Positions 34,328-45,716 of a DNA stretch of 64,000 nt are shown piece by piece. The notes below the pieces were generated by a model, which worked only from the letters and a program-made list of their open reading frames with translations, ran no database searches and was not told where the DNA came from. The translations under genes and the position numbers were made by a program. Position 1 is the stretch's first letter; each line of letters starts with the position of its first letter. Source of the DNA: Pyrus communis (Eukaryota > Streptophyta > Magnoliopsida > Rosales > Rosaceae); assembly GCF_963583255.1 (NCBI RefSeq), contig NC_084803.1:22852428-22916427 (forward strand). The letters run 5' to 3'.

Positions 34328-34954
34328 ACTGCCATTGCTCTTTCTCCTGCAGCCTCTCGTTTTGTAGCTATCAGTGTGAAAGTTTTGGGATTGTAGTACC
34401 CTTTTGCTGTATCTTGCCTCAGGCACTCGAACTGAAGCAACTGTTGATTGATTGCTACGTATTTGTAGAGAATACTAGGAAAAGTGGCATTTTGTTATCG
34501 TTGTGGCATGGTATGTTATGTTATGAAACGATTAATTAGAAAATTGTACATTCGGACGTTGAACGCAGCCGACGCTCTACTAGTTGAACGATTGGAATTG
34601 ATAACCTGACAACATAACATACCGTAATATCTAGCAAAAGGAAGTTACTTTTAACAAAGTGTACCCCGTGATGGCTGTGTTTATGTTCTCTCTTCATGTA
34701 AACAATTCTGAATCAAGTTGAATGTTTTCCTTGATCAATTTGTCACTCAATCTTTGCATTGGTTCATTAATGTAATAATTGAAAATTTTGGGACCCAAAC
34801 GAAAATAAATATTTGCAGAAGCACCCTGCACATCATTATACGCAAACACCAACCAGTAAGTTTACCACCAGGGTTCAGTTCGCCTCTGTTCTCTGTACGA
34901 AACTCAAATCAACGACCCAGATCCAATTGGATTCAGTCACCGCCGTTCGATCTA
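34328..34954. other. Interval between kinase and TPR genes
   Basis: Kinase 3' UTR followed by the TPR gene's promoter and leader. A frame open to the left of 34955 has no motif before the chosen ATG. Confidence 0.5.
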
Positions 34955-35596
34955 ATGACACCGGAGGTAGTGCTGCAGGTCGGCCTTCTGATCCTAACCC
35001 TAGCGATGTTCTTCGCCATACACAATCTCTCCAGAAACGTCCTGACCAAGCTCCGAACCAACAACCGAGCCAACCTCCAATCGACCCGCCACTTCGTCCA
35101 CGGGTCGCATCTCCTGACCCGAGCCCGATCCACTCCTCACAAGGCCCAATCTCAGGCCCACGCCAAAAACGCCCTCACCGAGGCCGAGAAGGCGCTGTCT
35201 CTATCGCCCAGGGACCCGGGCACACACATCCTCAAAGCCCTGTCACTCGATCTCTTGGGGCACAAAACCTCCGCGCTGAAATCGCTCGACGCGGCTCTGT
35301 CGCCGCCTTGCGTGAAGTCACTCTCGGAGAAGGAGCGCGGGGACGCTTTGGTGAAGAGGGCCGAGTTGAAGCTCGGGCTGAACCGGAGGCGCCGGGTGGA
35401 CTCGGCGGTTGAAGACCTGGTGGATGCGGTCAAGCTGGGTCGGGCGGAGGGGGATGCGACGGCATTTTGTCTTTTGGGTCAGTGTTACGAGTGGAAGGGC
35501 ATGAGGGATGAAGCCATAGACGCATTTGAGCGGGCCTTGACGGTTGATTCCGGGTCGGATTTGGCCCGTCAAGGATTGGATCGCTTAGGATCCTAG
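34955..35596 (+). CDS. Membrane-anchored TPR protein
   Basis: An intronless 213-aa frame from ATG 34955. An N-terminal hydrophobic helix (VVLQVGLLILTLAMFFAIH, about residues 5-24) looks like a signal anchor. The rest is helical with TPR-like repeats: A-x-x-EAEKALSLSPRDPGTHI (about 75-92), LLGHKTSALKSLDAAL, AVEDLVDAVKLG and the best copy at the C-terminus, AFCLLGQCYEWKGMRDEAID with AFERAL. TPR domains bind other proteins; the partner is not known. I would place it at the ER or another endomembrane, facing the cytosol, by inference. GC content is well above its surroundings, as in many intronless plant genes. An upstream extension in the same frame to 34718 was rejected because it is AT-rich and lacks motifs. 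Confidence 0.8.
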   Translation: MTPEVVLQVGLLILTLAMFFAIHNLSRNVLTKLRTNNRANLQSTRHFVHGSHLLTRARSTPHKAQSQAHAKNALTEAEKALSLSPRDPGTHILKALSLDLLGHKTSALKSLDAALSPPCVKSLSEKERGDALVKRAELKLGLNRRRRVDSAVEDLVDAVKLGRAEGDATAFCLLGQCYEWKGMRDEAIDAFERALTVDSGSDLARQGLDRLGS

Positions 35597-36314
35597 CCCA
35601 TGAGATTGGTATGATTTGATGGATTGTATTAACTTTTCGGGTTTAAAGGCCCATATTTTTGTAATATTTGTGAGATTTGTTTTCGTTGAGCAGCAGTATA
35701 TAGTGAATTTTCTTTCTCATGGTAAAAATATACAGAATAAACCTTTGTTGTAGCAGGCCTAGATTAGGCAAGTTGGTTAGAGCATATCTCTTTTTGCACT
35801 CGAGTTCAAAATCTTTTGTTTTAGTTCAAAGTTGTTGAAATATCGTCGTAGCAAATTCAGATTAGGCAGGTTGGCTAGAGCGTTGTGCATTGTGTTGTCC
35901 TTTGTTTTTTGCCCTACCGATCAGTCCGACAACCAGTCCGGCCATCGGCAGCTCGAACCTCTGCCCCGGGCCTTATCTGATCCGAATTCATATATTATAT
36001 GCGGAGTAGAAGAACGAACAAAATCAAAGAGAATGCAAGCGTGGAACAAAAGAAAATTCTTAAACAAAGTAATGGACAACAACATTCAACATTTCCCACC
36101 TTAGATACAAAACCCAGCTTCCTACTGTCTATCCAGAACTTTAGCCTCCAAACAAAAAACCTCCTATGCCTTTCCTAATCCTAAATCCTAAGGTTGAGAG
36201 GTGGATTGGAGTGAGGGTCAGATGTTGGTCAGCCGGATAATGTTAGCGGCTAACATGCTAATGCAACAAGTCCTGTTTAATCCTATTGCCGACGAGTACT
36301 GTTTGGTACTCTTA
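35597..36314. other. 3' interval between TPR and AIL6 genes
   Basis: Converging 3' ends. A similar phrase (AGATTAGGCAAGTTGGTTAGAGC, about 35761 and 35860) occurs twice, 99 bases apart. No gene is seen. Confidence 0.5.
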
Positions 36315-39300
36315 TCAATGGGATTGGTGATTAGGCCAAATGTAAAACTCAGCTGGCTGCTGCGGCATCATGCTCATCTGAGTTGCAACGTTAGGGTTCA
36401 GTCCAGCTGAATCCGACGCGCCATAGTAGTTGGGTTGAAATTGGTGGAAGAGGTGGTGATAGTAAGTGTTGGCAGCTGCAGCATCGTATGGGATCCCACA
36501 TGGTATGGATTGAACTGGCTGCATGGAAGTGAAATTGATGTTGCTCCCAATGCTGCATTGAGGATGCTGCTGATCATGGTTCACAGATGGTCTCTGCTCT
36601 TCTGCTTCGAGTGAGAGCTTTAAGCGCTTTGCTGCCCCACCAACAGGAAGAGAACTCTTGCCAATAGCTTCAACGTCGTATCGGTTCATCTCAAAATTTG
36701 TAACCGCATTCATACCCCTAAACTTTATGGCCGCTATATCATACGCCTCAGCAGCCTCCTCTTCAGTAGCTGTCCACAATAAAAGGCCAGGACATTATCA
36801 AAATGTGCAGGATAATTCTCTTCCAAGGACCAGGAAGCATCCAATTTCAATGTGGTGCGGTAACAGACTAATCCAGATAAAAACTAACAAATCAATCAGG
36901 GTATCTAAAGAATTCATGCTTGAGAAACAAAATTAAGATCAACTCAGGAGACTTGAATTTGTCTCAAGTAATCAGTATGTCACTGTGAAGTAATTTTAAG
37001 CCAAAAAAGTACCATAGAGATCAAAACAAAACATGCTGGTTAAAGTCGTTACCGAATGTTCCAAGGTATAGGTCTTTGTTCCCGGCAACACGGCCTATTC
37101 TTGCTTGCCATCTGCCTTGTTGATGATGCCTGCAATATTGAATTAAACAATGCATAAATGGAATACAACTTGCTTATGTAATACATATATAACAGTTCAG
37201 GGTTTAAGAAACAAACTGTAACGAAGAATGATTTGAATATCGATGTACTGACCTTGTAACCCCTCGGTAAACAGAAGCTCCTCTTGAAAAACCACTGCTT
37301 TTCCTGCAAGAGAAAAGTTGGGGAGAAATGTTTAATTAACCGCATAACATACGGAAAAAAACAAATCCCAAGGGGGTCAGTCAGAGCAAACCTTCTGAGA
37401 GAGGCAATGAATTCTTGCTTGGTCATATGCTGCATATCTTCCAGTTCTTTGCTGTAAGTTGAAACCTGAGAATTTGAAAACCAAATTGTTAAGTACTTTG
37501 CCCTCCACCTTCTCAGTACAAAAGAACATTCGAAATATTAGAATTAATTCTTTGTGCATTACAGGGAAGTTGGTGGTCGCGGTAGGACCCCAGTATTTGA
37601 GAGCAGCCAAATCATAAGCCCTTGCTGCCTTATCTTCCTTGTCATATCCACCTGAAAATTTCACAAGGTTTAATCAGCATTTAAATATAAGTCACATAAT
37701 TAGAAGTAAATTTATTTTTACTCCAATTAAATTAATAAATATAAATTTCTTACCCAAGTAAACTGTAGAACCGGATCAGTGGTTGAGTGACAGCAATATA
37801 TCCATAATCCCACATTTTATGCAAAAAGTAAAAAGAATTCAACATCAGCTTAAATAGCAGTCAAAATTTTCAACTAAAATAAATAATGTTAGAAGATTTG
37901 AACTTGATCAAGTTAGTTAAAACAATAATTTCTCTCTACTTTGCGCTTAAATTTGAATTCTACTAATTATAATTTAAATAAATTTAATGTCGATTAGTGT
38001 GAAATTATGGATAAAAGTCCCAATCACAACTACTCTTTTACTTTTTGGACTCAGCTTGTCTAAAGTTACACTCCAATATTTATCTAACTTTTTACCTCGC
38101 AGGCAATAGTACAAATAACTATACATGGATTTGGAAGCTATCCAAATTCTTTTTACTAGTTTTTTGATATAGATCAAATTAACTAAAAATTAGATCTATT
38201 TCAAAAATTAAAAGTCATTAAAAATTGAATCTGTTTCAAAAGGTAGCCTATAAAATTGGACCTATTTCAAATTTTCCCTTCTTTTTTTTATGAGAATTTT
38301 AAAGATCTTTACATCTTATACATTTATTATATATCGTGTGGTTAAAAATTATTTTAAATTATTTTATTTAAAATTAAACATAATCAATATTTAATAAATA
38401 CTGATTGCATAATGTATAATGAACAGATAGATGTGAGGATCCCCCATCCTACTACACACATCAAGTTGACCAAGTATGGACCAGAATCTAGGTCTCGCAC
38501 TTTATCAGGCTCCAGTCCAGGGAGGTCACTTTCAACAAGTTTCGGCGTTGTTAAAGGAGTATAATATAATAACCAATTCAAGTGGGTGCTCCAGTCAAAC
38601 CCAAAATTGTAGAGAGAGGGAGATGAAAGCAAAAGCAAAAGCAAAAGTTGAAGGTGGTCAGAAAAATATCAGAGTCGCTGAGCTCTGCAATTCTGTAAAT
38701 TCACAGGTGGAGAAGAAGGAGATGGAAGAAACTGTGAGACAACAAAGCAAGGAAATTTAAAAACCCAGATGAACAAAATGGCGGCCCATCTGATCATGTC
38801 AAAGATTGATTGAAAGAAAGAAATATAATCAGAGAAATGAAAAGAAAAGGGTACAGGATCCTATCGGCATTCTTTTTGCGAGGATTCAAAAATTACCTCA
38901 TTGTGCCCGTTCATTTGCCGATTAAAAATTATTTTAAATTTTTTAATTTAAAATTGAATATACATAATAAAAAAAAAACGCATAATATAAGATAAAATAA
39001 TCTCTAAAATCTTCACAAAAGGAAGAGAGAGAATTTTTATCCAAAGAAAAGAAAAGATGGTAAACTCAGAAAAGACGAAACAGTAAACGAACGTACCAAT
39101 TTGTGGTACATAGATAACAGCATCAATCAATCATGCGAGACTAATGAAAAAGAAGGTTTCCTTCATTGGTTTTGCCTGTGTATATTGCATTTGCATGCAA
39201 GCTTCTTTTCAGTGCTACAGTTTTTACTCTAATGCATTATGTGTAGGAAAATACTATTACGCTCTGGACTATGATATACACAAACATTTTTGACCGTTTA

Positions 39301-40976
39301 TCTTCATTATCGCATCAGACCAAAGATTTAACGACTACACATAGATATACGAAAGCATACTAGAAAATCTCCATACCTATAAGTGAAAACAATTACACAT
39401 GTTTTTATACTGTATCTATGAACACAGAATGCAGAGAGAGAGAGAGAGAGAGAGAGACCTTGACGCCCTTTCCTGGCCTGACCCTCTCTTCTACAGCTGT
39501 TATCCCACAGATGCGCTTCATATCTACCCGTCCACCGGTGTCTGCGCCAAAAATGCACACAGATAGATTCAGAGTAGCAGACAGTCTTTCTACTTTTTTT
39601 ATCCATTTTTATTTACTTTTTCATTAGCTTAAATTAATCAGTCAAATCCTCAAACCCCACAATTAACACAGAAAGTCGATTTAAAAGCCCAAAACCCAAC
39701 ATTTATTAAAAGCCCAACTCCCTTAATTATTCCCTCCCAGACGCATGCATTGCGTTCCCACCAAATTTAATCAGAAACCCCTTTTTAAATATGGAAAATA
39801 TCAACTTTAATTCAATAATTAATTAATTAAATGACAAAAATGGGATTATGGGATGGATTTCTTCTCACCTGGTGACCCCTCTGTAAATCGAAGTCCTCTG
39901 ACCAAAAGTATCAGCAATCTTCTTTGAGCCGTCGTTGTCGACGGCGACAATGGCCTTCTTCTGATCGGAAGAGCTTTGACTGGTGGTGACTCCAAGCGAC
40001 AAAGCATTCGTCGCGCAGCTGGAGTTGTAGACCCCCAACTCGTTCCCGTTCGACTCAATGGAATGACCCCCGAACTCGGCGCAAGCGAGCTGCTGCTGAT
40101 GCTGAGTCGTCCGGGCCATGGACGTGGAGTCCTCCACCTCTGAGCCCGAGTTGGTCGAAAAGGCTTGGAACCCGGTAATCGCCTTGAGATCTTCCTGCCG
40201 TTGGTGGTGGTGATGGTGGTCGCCGCCGAAGTAGGTGGAGCTCTGGTCGTACATGTGGGTTAGGGACGATGAGTCCTGGGTCTCTGTTTGGCTATCGGAA
40301 TAGCGCACCATTGATGACGAATCGCCGAGAAAGTCCTCGAGCTTCGGGATGTGCTGGGTGTGGCTCTGTGGGTCGACGAACGGTGACAGATTCGGCGAAT
40401 CGGACTGGCCTTGTTGCTTTCTTTGATCCTCACCGTCTGTGAAAAACACTTGGGATTTTGGGTTCGTTTGCCACCCTTAAAAAAATAAGGAAAATAAAAC
40501 AAAAACTCTGATTATTACGCACATGCAGTTAGAGATATAGAGAGAACATTTATATTTTCTCGCCAACCAAACAGAAATTTCTTGTACTTTTGCTCTGATT
40601 CACCTCCCTCATCAGCCAAACAGATGACAAGTTTTTCAGATTTTCACGTGACCCAAAAATAAGATTTCAGTCGGCGATTAAAGACAAAAAAAAAAAAAAA
40701 ATGTTGTTTAATCATATTTTCTCAGTGAACTCTTATCACAAACCGGTTGTAAACTATTTTCTCGGCAACCAAACAGAGCACAAAGAAAGCTCGATCGGAC
40801 AAAAGAGAAAGAACCCACTTACCGTTGCTGGCATAGAAGTTGTCGAGGAAGCACTGGGGGGAGGCGGCGGAGGACGCGTCGTAGGGGACGAAGGGAGATT
40901 GATCGGACTCAGAGGACCTCAGCATTTCCATGGGAGACATGAGAGAGAAGGACAACCAATTGCTCGCTGGAGCCAT
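36315..40976 (-). CDS. AIL6: AINTEGUMENTA-like AP2 transcription factor, AIL6/PLT3 type
   Basis: A nuclear DNA-binding factor of the euANT group, which controls meristem and floral organ growth in Arabidopsis. Nine exons join in frame: 40976-40823, 40436-39869, 39541-39459, 37762-37754, 37651-37563, 37465-37392, 37303-37253, 37129-37053 and 36769-36315, giving 519 aa. The N-terminus [17 protein letters not shown] and [13 protein letters not shown] match AIL6 proteins. AP2 repeat 1 starts [20 protein letters not shown] (about residue 233) and includes the 9-nt microexon supplying V-Y-L. The linker ends [10 protein letters not shown]. Repeat 2 starts [19 protein letters not shown] (about 336) and ends [14 protein letters not shown]. 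The C-terminus is EFYIWPN. Intron 3 (37763-39458) holds two MITE relics and a GA microsatellite touching the donor. Length and domains are normal, with no damage. Confidence 0.95.
37754..37762 (-). other. AIL6: 9-nt microexon of AIL6
   Basis: On the minus strand TTTACTTGG is bounded by AG before and GT after. It completes Q-V-Y-L-G-G-Y-D in AP2 repeat 1. A 9-nt exon at this spot is known in AP2/ANT genes, which supports the call. Confidence 0.9.
38285..38440. mobile_element. Worn MITE relic in AIL6 intron 3
   Basis: It has the AT-rich core GTTAAAAATTATTTTAAATT and ends reading GAGAATTTTAAAGATCTTTAC and GATAGATGTGAGGATCC. The layout matches the family at 8138-8360 and 38862-39030, with arms heavily worn. 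Confidence 0.5.
38862..39030. mobile_element. Second MITE relic in AIL6 intron 3
   Basis: The left arm TTCTTTTTGCGAGGATTC pairs with the right arm (rc TTCCTTTTGTGAAGATTT). Its core ATTAAAAATTATTTTAAATT is shared with the relic 570 bases away. Confidence 0.6.
39433..39457. repeat. (GA)n microsatellite at the AIL6 exon 3 donor
   Basis: About 12 GA units. On the gene strand exon 3 ends CGTCAAG and the intron begins GTCTCTCTCTCT, so the repeat starts in the donor site itself. Confidence 0.95.
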
Positions 40977-41410
40977 GTATTTGTATCTGACTAATAGACG
41001 TTTCGGGTTTGCTTTTTGTCAGCTTGTAATAAATCTGAGGAACCAAAAAGTGGAGGGATCGTCACAAAAAGAAACTAATTAATTAAATTTTCTCAGCAAA
41101 CAAACAGCCACTTGAAAGAAAAAACCAATTTCAAATTTTTACATTTTTGTTTCTCACTCCCCCAAAAAAACTGAAACTGCCTTGAACGTTACTGAAGAAC
41201 GATACTCACGAGGTTAAGCTGGCTAATTAAGTTTGATTAACGACTCCTAAGCACAATGCATGCATAACCCATTTGGGTTTTAGCTCAAATGCTTCAAAGT
41301 TGAGCTGGGTTTTTAGAGAGAGAAGCTGAAAGTTGAAGAGAGAGAGAAGGTGAAGGAGGAGAGAGGAAGAGGAAGAAGCTGTGGTTTAATATAAGAATAG
41401 AAGAAAGTAG
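40977..41410 (-). promoter_or_regulatory. AIL6: AIL6 5' leader and core promoter region
   Basis: The minus-strand sequence before the ATG is CT-rich (GA-rich on + at 41315-41375), as in many plant leaders. A TATA-like TATATTAAA lies near 41386-41394 on the minus strand, about 410 bases before the ATG. Confidence 0.35.
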
Positions 41411-41885
41411 ATAATAAAAAAATGGGGGTGAATAGGACTTTTAGGGGCGGGGGAAGAAATTTTGCCTGAAACAAGTTGCGGAAGTTCCGGACTGGGCGGC
41501 TCCAGCTCTCTTGTCTCTAAAATGTGTCTCATTTGTGTCTTCTTAATATGTTGACACGTGTTCTTTAACTTACTTTAAAACTTAATTATGTTAACTTTAT
41601 TGGCATTCTAAAAATCTCATTCTACATTCTTTATAAATGTAATTTTCTTTCTAATTATAGAAAGTTTAAAATGTCAAATGAGATTTTAAGAATACTAATA
41701 ACAATTCTCAATAATAAAAAACTGTTGGGTTAATGAGGTGAGCAAACCCAAATAAGATTCTTCACCTTCTTTTACGTGGCTGTTGAGTGAACAAACTTCT
41801 CTGTTCAAGCTTTCTGTAGAAAGTGAGATTAATGAACAAGCTTCTGCATCCCAATTGAAAGGTGATCTAAGAACTTCATGCTATG

Positions 41886-42080
41886 AATCAGGTATGGATA
41901 CACACACACACACATATATACTCTTATTGAACCATTTATAATTTTCTTGCTGAAATATTCATATACAAATTTGACTCTTATATATTGTATGTTTCCTTTT
42001 TCCTTAAGGACATGGATGGAGAAGATAATCCTAGTGAAGCCAATGGAATGAAAGCATATGAAAAGCCACTTCTGAATTAT
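41886..42080 (+). repeat. Left inverted-repeat arm, includes the FAR1 start codon
   Basis: AGGTATGGATACACACAC, then TTATTGAACCATTTATAATT, TTTCTTGCTGAAATATTC, the ATG at 42012 and about 65 coding bases. It is matched in reverse by 45431-45615. Confidence 0.9.
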
Positions 42081-44080
42081 GAAACAGGTATTGACTTGAA
42101 TTCTGTTATAGACTATGAAAGTAATGAAACAGTAGATTTGGAAAAAACTGATGTTCGGAAACAATTAGTTCCAGTATTAGGCATGGAGTTTGAGACAGAA
42201 GAAGATGCCTTTGAATTTTACAATGCATATGCTTATACCGTTGGCTTTAGCATTCAAAAAAGTAAAGCTCATACAAATGAGGATGGCAAGTTGACAGATA
42301 GACTTTTTGTTTGCTCTTCAGAAGGGCATCGTAAAAAAAAAAAAAAGTGTGATCCCAATATCAGTTGTGGTCGATCGGCAAAGAACTATGAGGTTATTCA
42401 ATTTATTCTTGAGCATACACACCCAACATCAAGTCCTTGTAAGACTCATTTTTTAGGTCGCATAAGAACATGTCTCTTGCACAAAAAGTTGAAGCTAATA
42501 TGGCTGATAGTTCAGGAATTGCTCCAAGAGAAAGTGTCGAATTTATGAGTAGACAAGCTAGTGGTCGTCAAAATCTTGGATTCATTTATGATGACTATAA
42601 GAACTACCTGCATTCCAAGCGAACAAGAAAGATGAAGTTAGGTGATACAGGCGGAGTGTTGGAATATTTACAAAAATGCAGTTGAATGATCCTAATTTCT
42701 TTTATGCTATACAAGTGGATGAAGATGATTCGATTACTAATATCTTTTGGGCTGATTCAAGGATGATGGTGGATTATGATTATTTTAGTGATGTTGTATG
42801 TTTTGATACCACATATAAAAAAAATAAAGAAAGAAAGCCTTTTGCGATGTTTGTTTGTGTCAACAATCATAAACAAACTGTTGTATTTGGTGTTGCATTA
42901 TTGTATGCGGAGATTGCTGCAATATTCAATTGGTTATTTGATACTTTTGTCAAGGCTATGTTTGATAAAAAACCGAAACCTATTCTAACTGTTCAAGATG
43001 CAGCAATGGCCAAAGCATTGTTTGAGAAGTGGCCACAAACATGTCATCATTTATGCTTCTGGCACATATACCAAAATGCAGCTAAGCAACTTGAAAGTAT
43101 TTTTGACAATTTTAATGATTTTGCCAAGGAGTTTAGTAGTTGCATATACGACCATGAAGACGAAGATGATTTTCTAGATGCTTGGAATAACATGCTGCAT
43201 AAATATAATCTTACAGACGATGATTGGTTGAATCGATTGTTTGCCATAAAAGAGAAATGGGCATTAGTTTAGGGGTGGCAAACTTTTTGTGCTAATATTA
43301 CCTACTACTCAGCGTAGTGAAAGTATGAATAGTGTTATCAAGAAGTATGTCAACTACAAATATGATTTGCTACAATTTGTTAAACAGTTTGAAAGGTTGG
43401 TTGACGATCGTCGGTATCAAGAGTTAAGAGCTAAATTTAAAGCAAGTCAAAGTTCCCCTGCATTGTCATTTCCAGTAGAAATATTAAAACATGCAACATG
43501 TATTTATACACCAGCAGTGCTTAAATGGTTTCAAAACAAGTTATGCAAAGCTCATGATTGTGTCTTGATCTTTAATGGTGAGATTGGAAGCATCAGCATA
43601 TATGAAATCATCCCTCATAGGAAGAATTGGCACCATACAGTCAGATTTGACTCGACATACAATATTGTTTTATATAGTTGTAAGAAGTATGATTTTGCAG
43701 GAATCTTGTGTGCATATGCTCTACAGGTTCTTTCTACAAGAAATATTACAAGCATTCCAACTCAGTACGTCTTAGAGAGATGGACAAAAAATATCAAGTC
43801 TAGGAGTGTAAGAGTTACTCTCAACATCTCAAGTAAAGATGACCGAAATGCCAACATTGTAAGGCGTTATAAAGAGCTATGTCGATTGCATATTCAATCA
43901 ATAGCACAAGTAGCAGAGTCACCGAAAGCATATGAAATTGCTATATTAAGACTGAACAAGATCTTGGGAGAGATTGATGCATGTTTGAAGGAGAAAGCAA
44001 CTCAACAACCAACTCAAGTGAGTGCATCTGAGCTCAGTGAGACTATATGCATTAATGATAATGTCATTCAATTTAGATGA

Positions 44081-44115
<35 letters not shown>

Positions 44116-44190
44116 AAAAAGTTGCTAGAAGTTCTAAGAGGCCAACAAATGCTCTAGAAAAAAGCCACAAAAAAGAAAAAGCCTTGAAAT
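42012..44190 (+). pseudogene. FAR1-RELATED SEQUENCE (FRS5-like) pseudogene
   Basis: FRS proteins descend from Mutator-like transposases, and some (FHY3/FAR1) act as transcription factors in light signalling. From ATG 42012 the protein shows the FAR1 zinc-finger domain (GMEFETEEDAFEFYNAYA, later EHTHP). The MULE core follows: CFDTTYKKN (first Asp), TVQDAAMAKAL (second Asp), CHHLCFWHIYQNAAK and TTQRSESMNSVIKKY (Glu). A SWIM-like YSCKKYDFAGILCAYAL has lost the expected His. Breaks are frameshifts near 42450, 42675 and 43298 and a stop at 43270. A stop near 44078 is followed by a 31-base A run and then KVARSSKRPTNALEKSHKK, usual for the C-terminus. Small possible 3' exons (VGQPNIMPGHMHFGQPCDF, about 44382-44443) follow. 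It is not a poly-A-tailed retrocopy. Confidence 0.85.
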
Positions 44191-45430
44191 AAGGAACTAA
44201 AATATTCAATTGTGGACTCCTTTGCCAGTTCTATACAAACAGCTCTACCTCACACTCCCATATTGCAATCGGTATGTAGCCTTGTGATTTGTGGATTCAT
44301 TGAAACTTATGGTTTTGAACATTTATTTTACTTTCATTTAGCGATGACTTCCATCTAATTTTGGACGGTTTTATAAATTTAGGTTGGTCAACCCAATATA
44401 ATGCCTGGGCATATGCATTTTGGACAACCATGTGATTTTTCTAGGTATATAGGTTCACTTATACAAGCATACTTCTACAAAAGCTTGCACTTATTTTCTT
44501 AAATATATTGTTTACTTCTAAGCATATTTTTTTTGCACTTATGTTTATATGTATATTAGCAATACTATTTAGGATCCAAAATTGTATAAGCAATTATCCG
44601 CAAAGTCCAACTAGCATGGTTAATTTATTGTAGGTAACTCTTTTGCAATTGGTTAATACTTTCTTCTTTTTTCATTTATAATTTCCTTCTTGAAGGACTA
44701 GTTTTATGTCATTATATATGCATATAGGTGCAGATACGATTACCAACAACGAAGGATTAGGCTTTGATAAGCTCTCAAATGACAAGCACCACGAAGACAC
44801 ATGATAGTGATGTGAAAGTGCTAGATGCTATGAGAAGAGTGCTCAAGGAATTTACTCGGTTTTGGGATTAAATCTTTAAAGATCCATCTTATTTAGTTTG
44901 ATGTTTGGAAAGTAGTGACTATCAGTTCTTCTGATTTGCTAATGACTCATAAAATAGTTTGATTGAAAAGAATGAATTTTACTTTGTTTTTAGAGTGAAA
45001 TTTGTTCGACACCAAGCACCTGCAAGAGCTTTCATTTAGTCACAAATCAGTTCTTGCATTTAAAAGACATATATAACACTATAGTTTTGGTTTTGTGTAA
45101 CTCAGTCACCTCAACTATGAATGATGATTTCATATTTGTTATAATCTCACTCGCCTCAAACTGAAATATAGAGCACCACAGTTCTAGTTTTATATATAGT
45201 GAAAAATGGAGCTTTGTATTTTTTGCACGAGAATAGTAACAACAACATGCGCACAATCGATAATTACTAAAGCCCTCAGTTTTCCTACTCAACTCTTTAC
45301 CCAATAAGCAGTAGTCCCACTGCTTTGAATCGTTTTTGTCTTCATCAATCCTTAACTCCTAGAATCATTTTTGTCTTCATTAATCCTTGTTCACCTTGGC
45401 AACTCAACACCCACGAAAAGAAAGTGAAGA
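44191..45430. other. Downstream part of the FAR1 element
   Basis: It contains two or three short exon-like segments bounded by AG/GT (about 44206-44270 and 44382-44443) that could be FRS 3' exons, then non-coding DNA. A 35-bp tandem pair lies at about 45327-45390 (GAATCRTTTTTGTCTTCATY). Confidence 0.45.
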
Positions 45431-45615
45431 ATTCTATTTCAAATATGGCTTTTCATATGCTTCACTGGGATTATCTTCTCCGTACATATCCTTAAGGAAA
45501 AATTAAAAATACAATATATAATAGTCAAATTTATATATGAATATTTCAGCAAGAAAATTATAAATGGTTCAATAAGTAAGTGTGTGTGTGTGTGTGTGTG
45601 TATCCATACCTAATT
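45431..45615 (-). repeat. Right inverted-repeat arm, with an inverted copy of the FAR1 start
   Basis: Read on the minus strand it repeats the left arm, including an ATG (45487-45485) and the codons for G-E-D-N-P-S-E-A. A 14-base deletion and then a stop follow. The CA/GT microsatellite is present in both arms with different lengths. Confidence 0.9.
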
Positions 45616-45716
45616 CAGTGTCTATATATATTTGACACAAAAAAAGTGTCTATAGATATATATATAGCGAGGAGACATATTAGCGAGGAGACATAAATGA
45701 GGCACAAATTAGAGAT

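Larger units (their letters stand above)
41514..45716 (+). mobile_element. FAR1/MULE-type element with inverted repeats
   Basis: A FAR1-related coding region is enclosed by inverted sequence. The inner arms 41886-42080 and 45431-45615 pair closely. The outer ends pair loosely: TCTCTAAAATGTGTCTCATT on the left and rc TCTCTAATTTGTGCCTCATT on the right. MULE transposons have long terminal inverted repeats and FAR1-like transposases, so a mobile origin fits. No TSD was found, so the outer edges are provisional. Confidence 0.6.

Noticed and set aside
34813..35412. 199-aa plus frame with Pro-rich content
   Set aside because: It overlaps the TPR gene in another frame; GC-rich coding DNA often leaves such shadows.
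44082..44113. A run after the FAR1 coding region as a retrocopy tail
   Set aside because: Coding-like sequence continues after the run and splice-like sites follow, so it is an expanded lysine-codon stretch rather than a poly-A tail.
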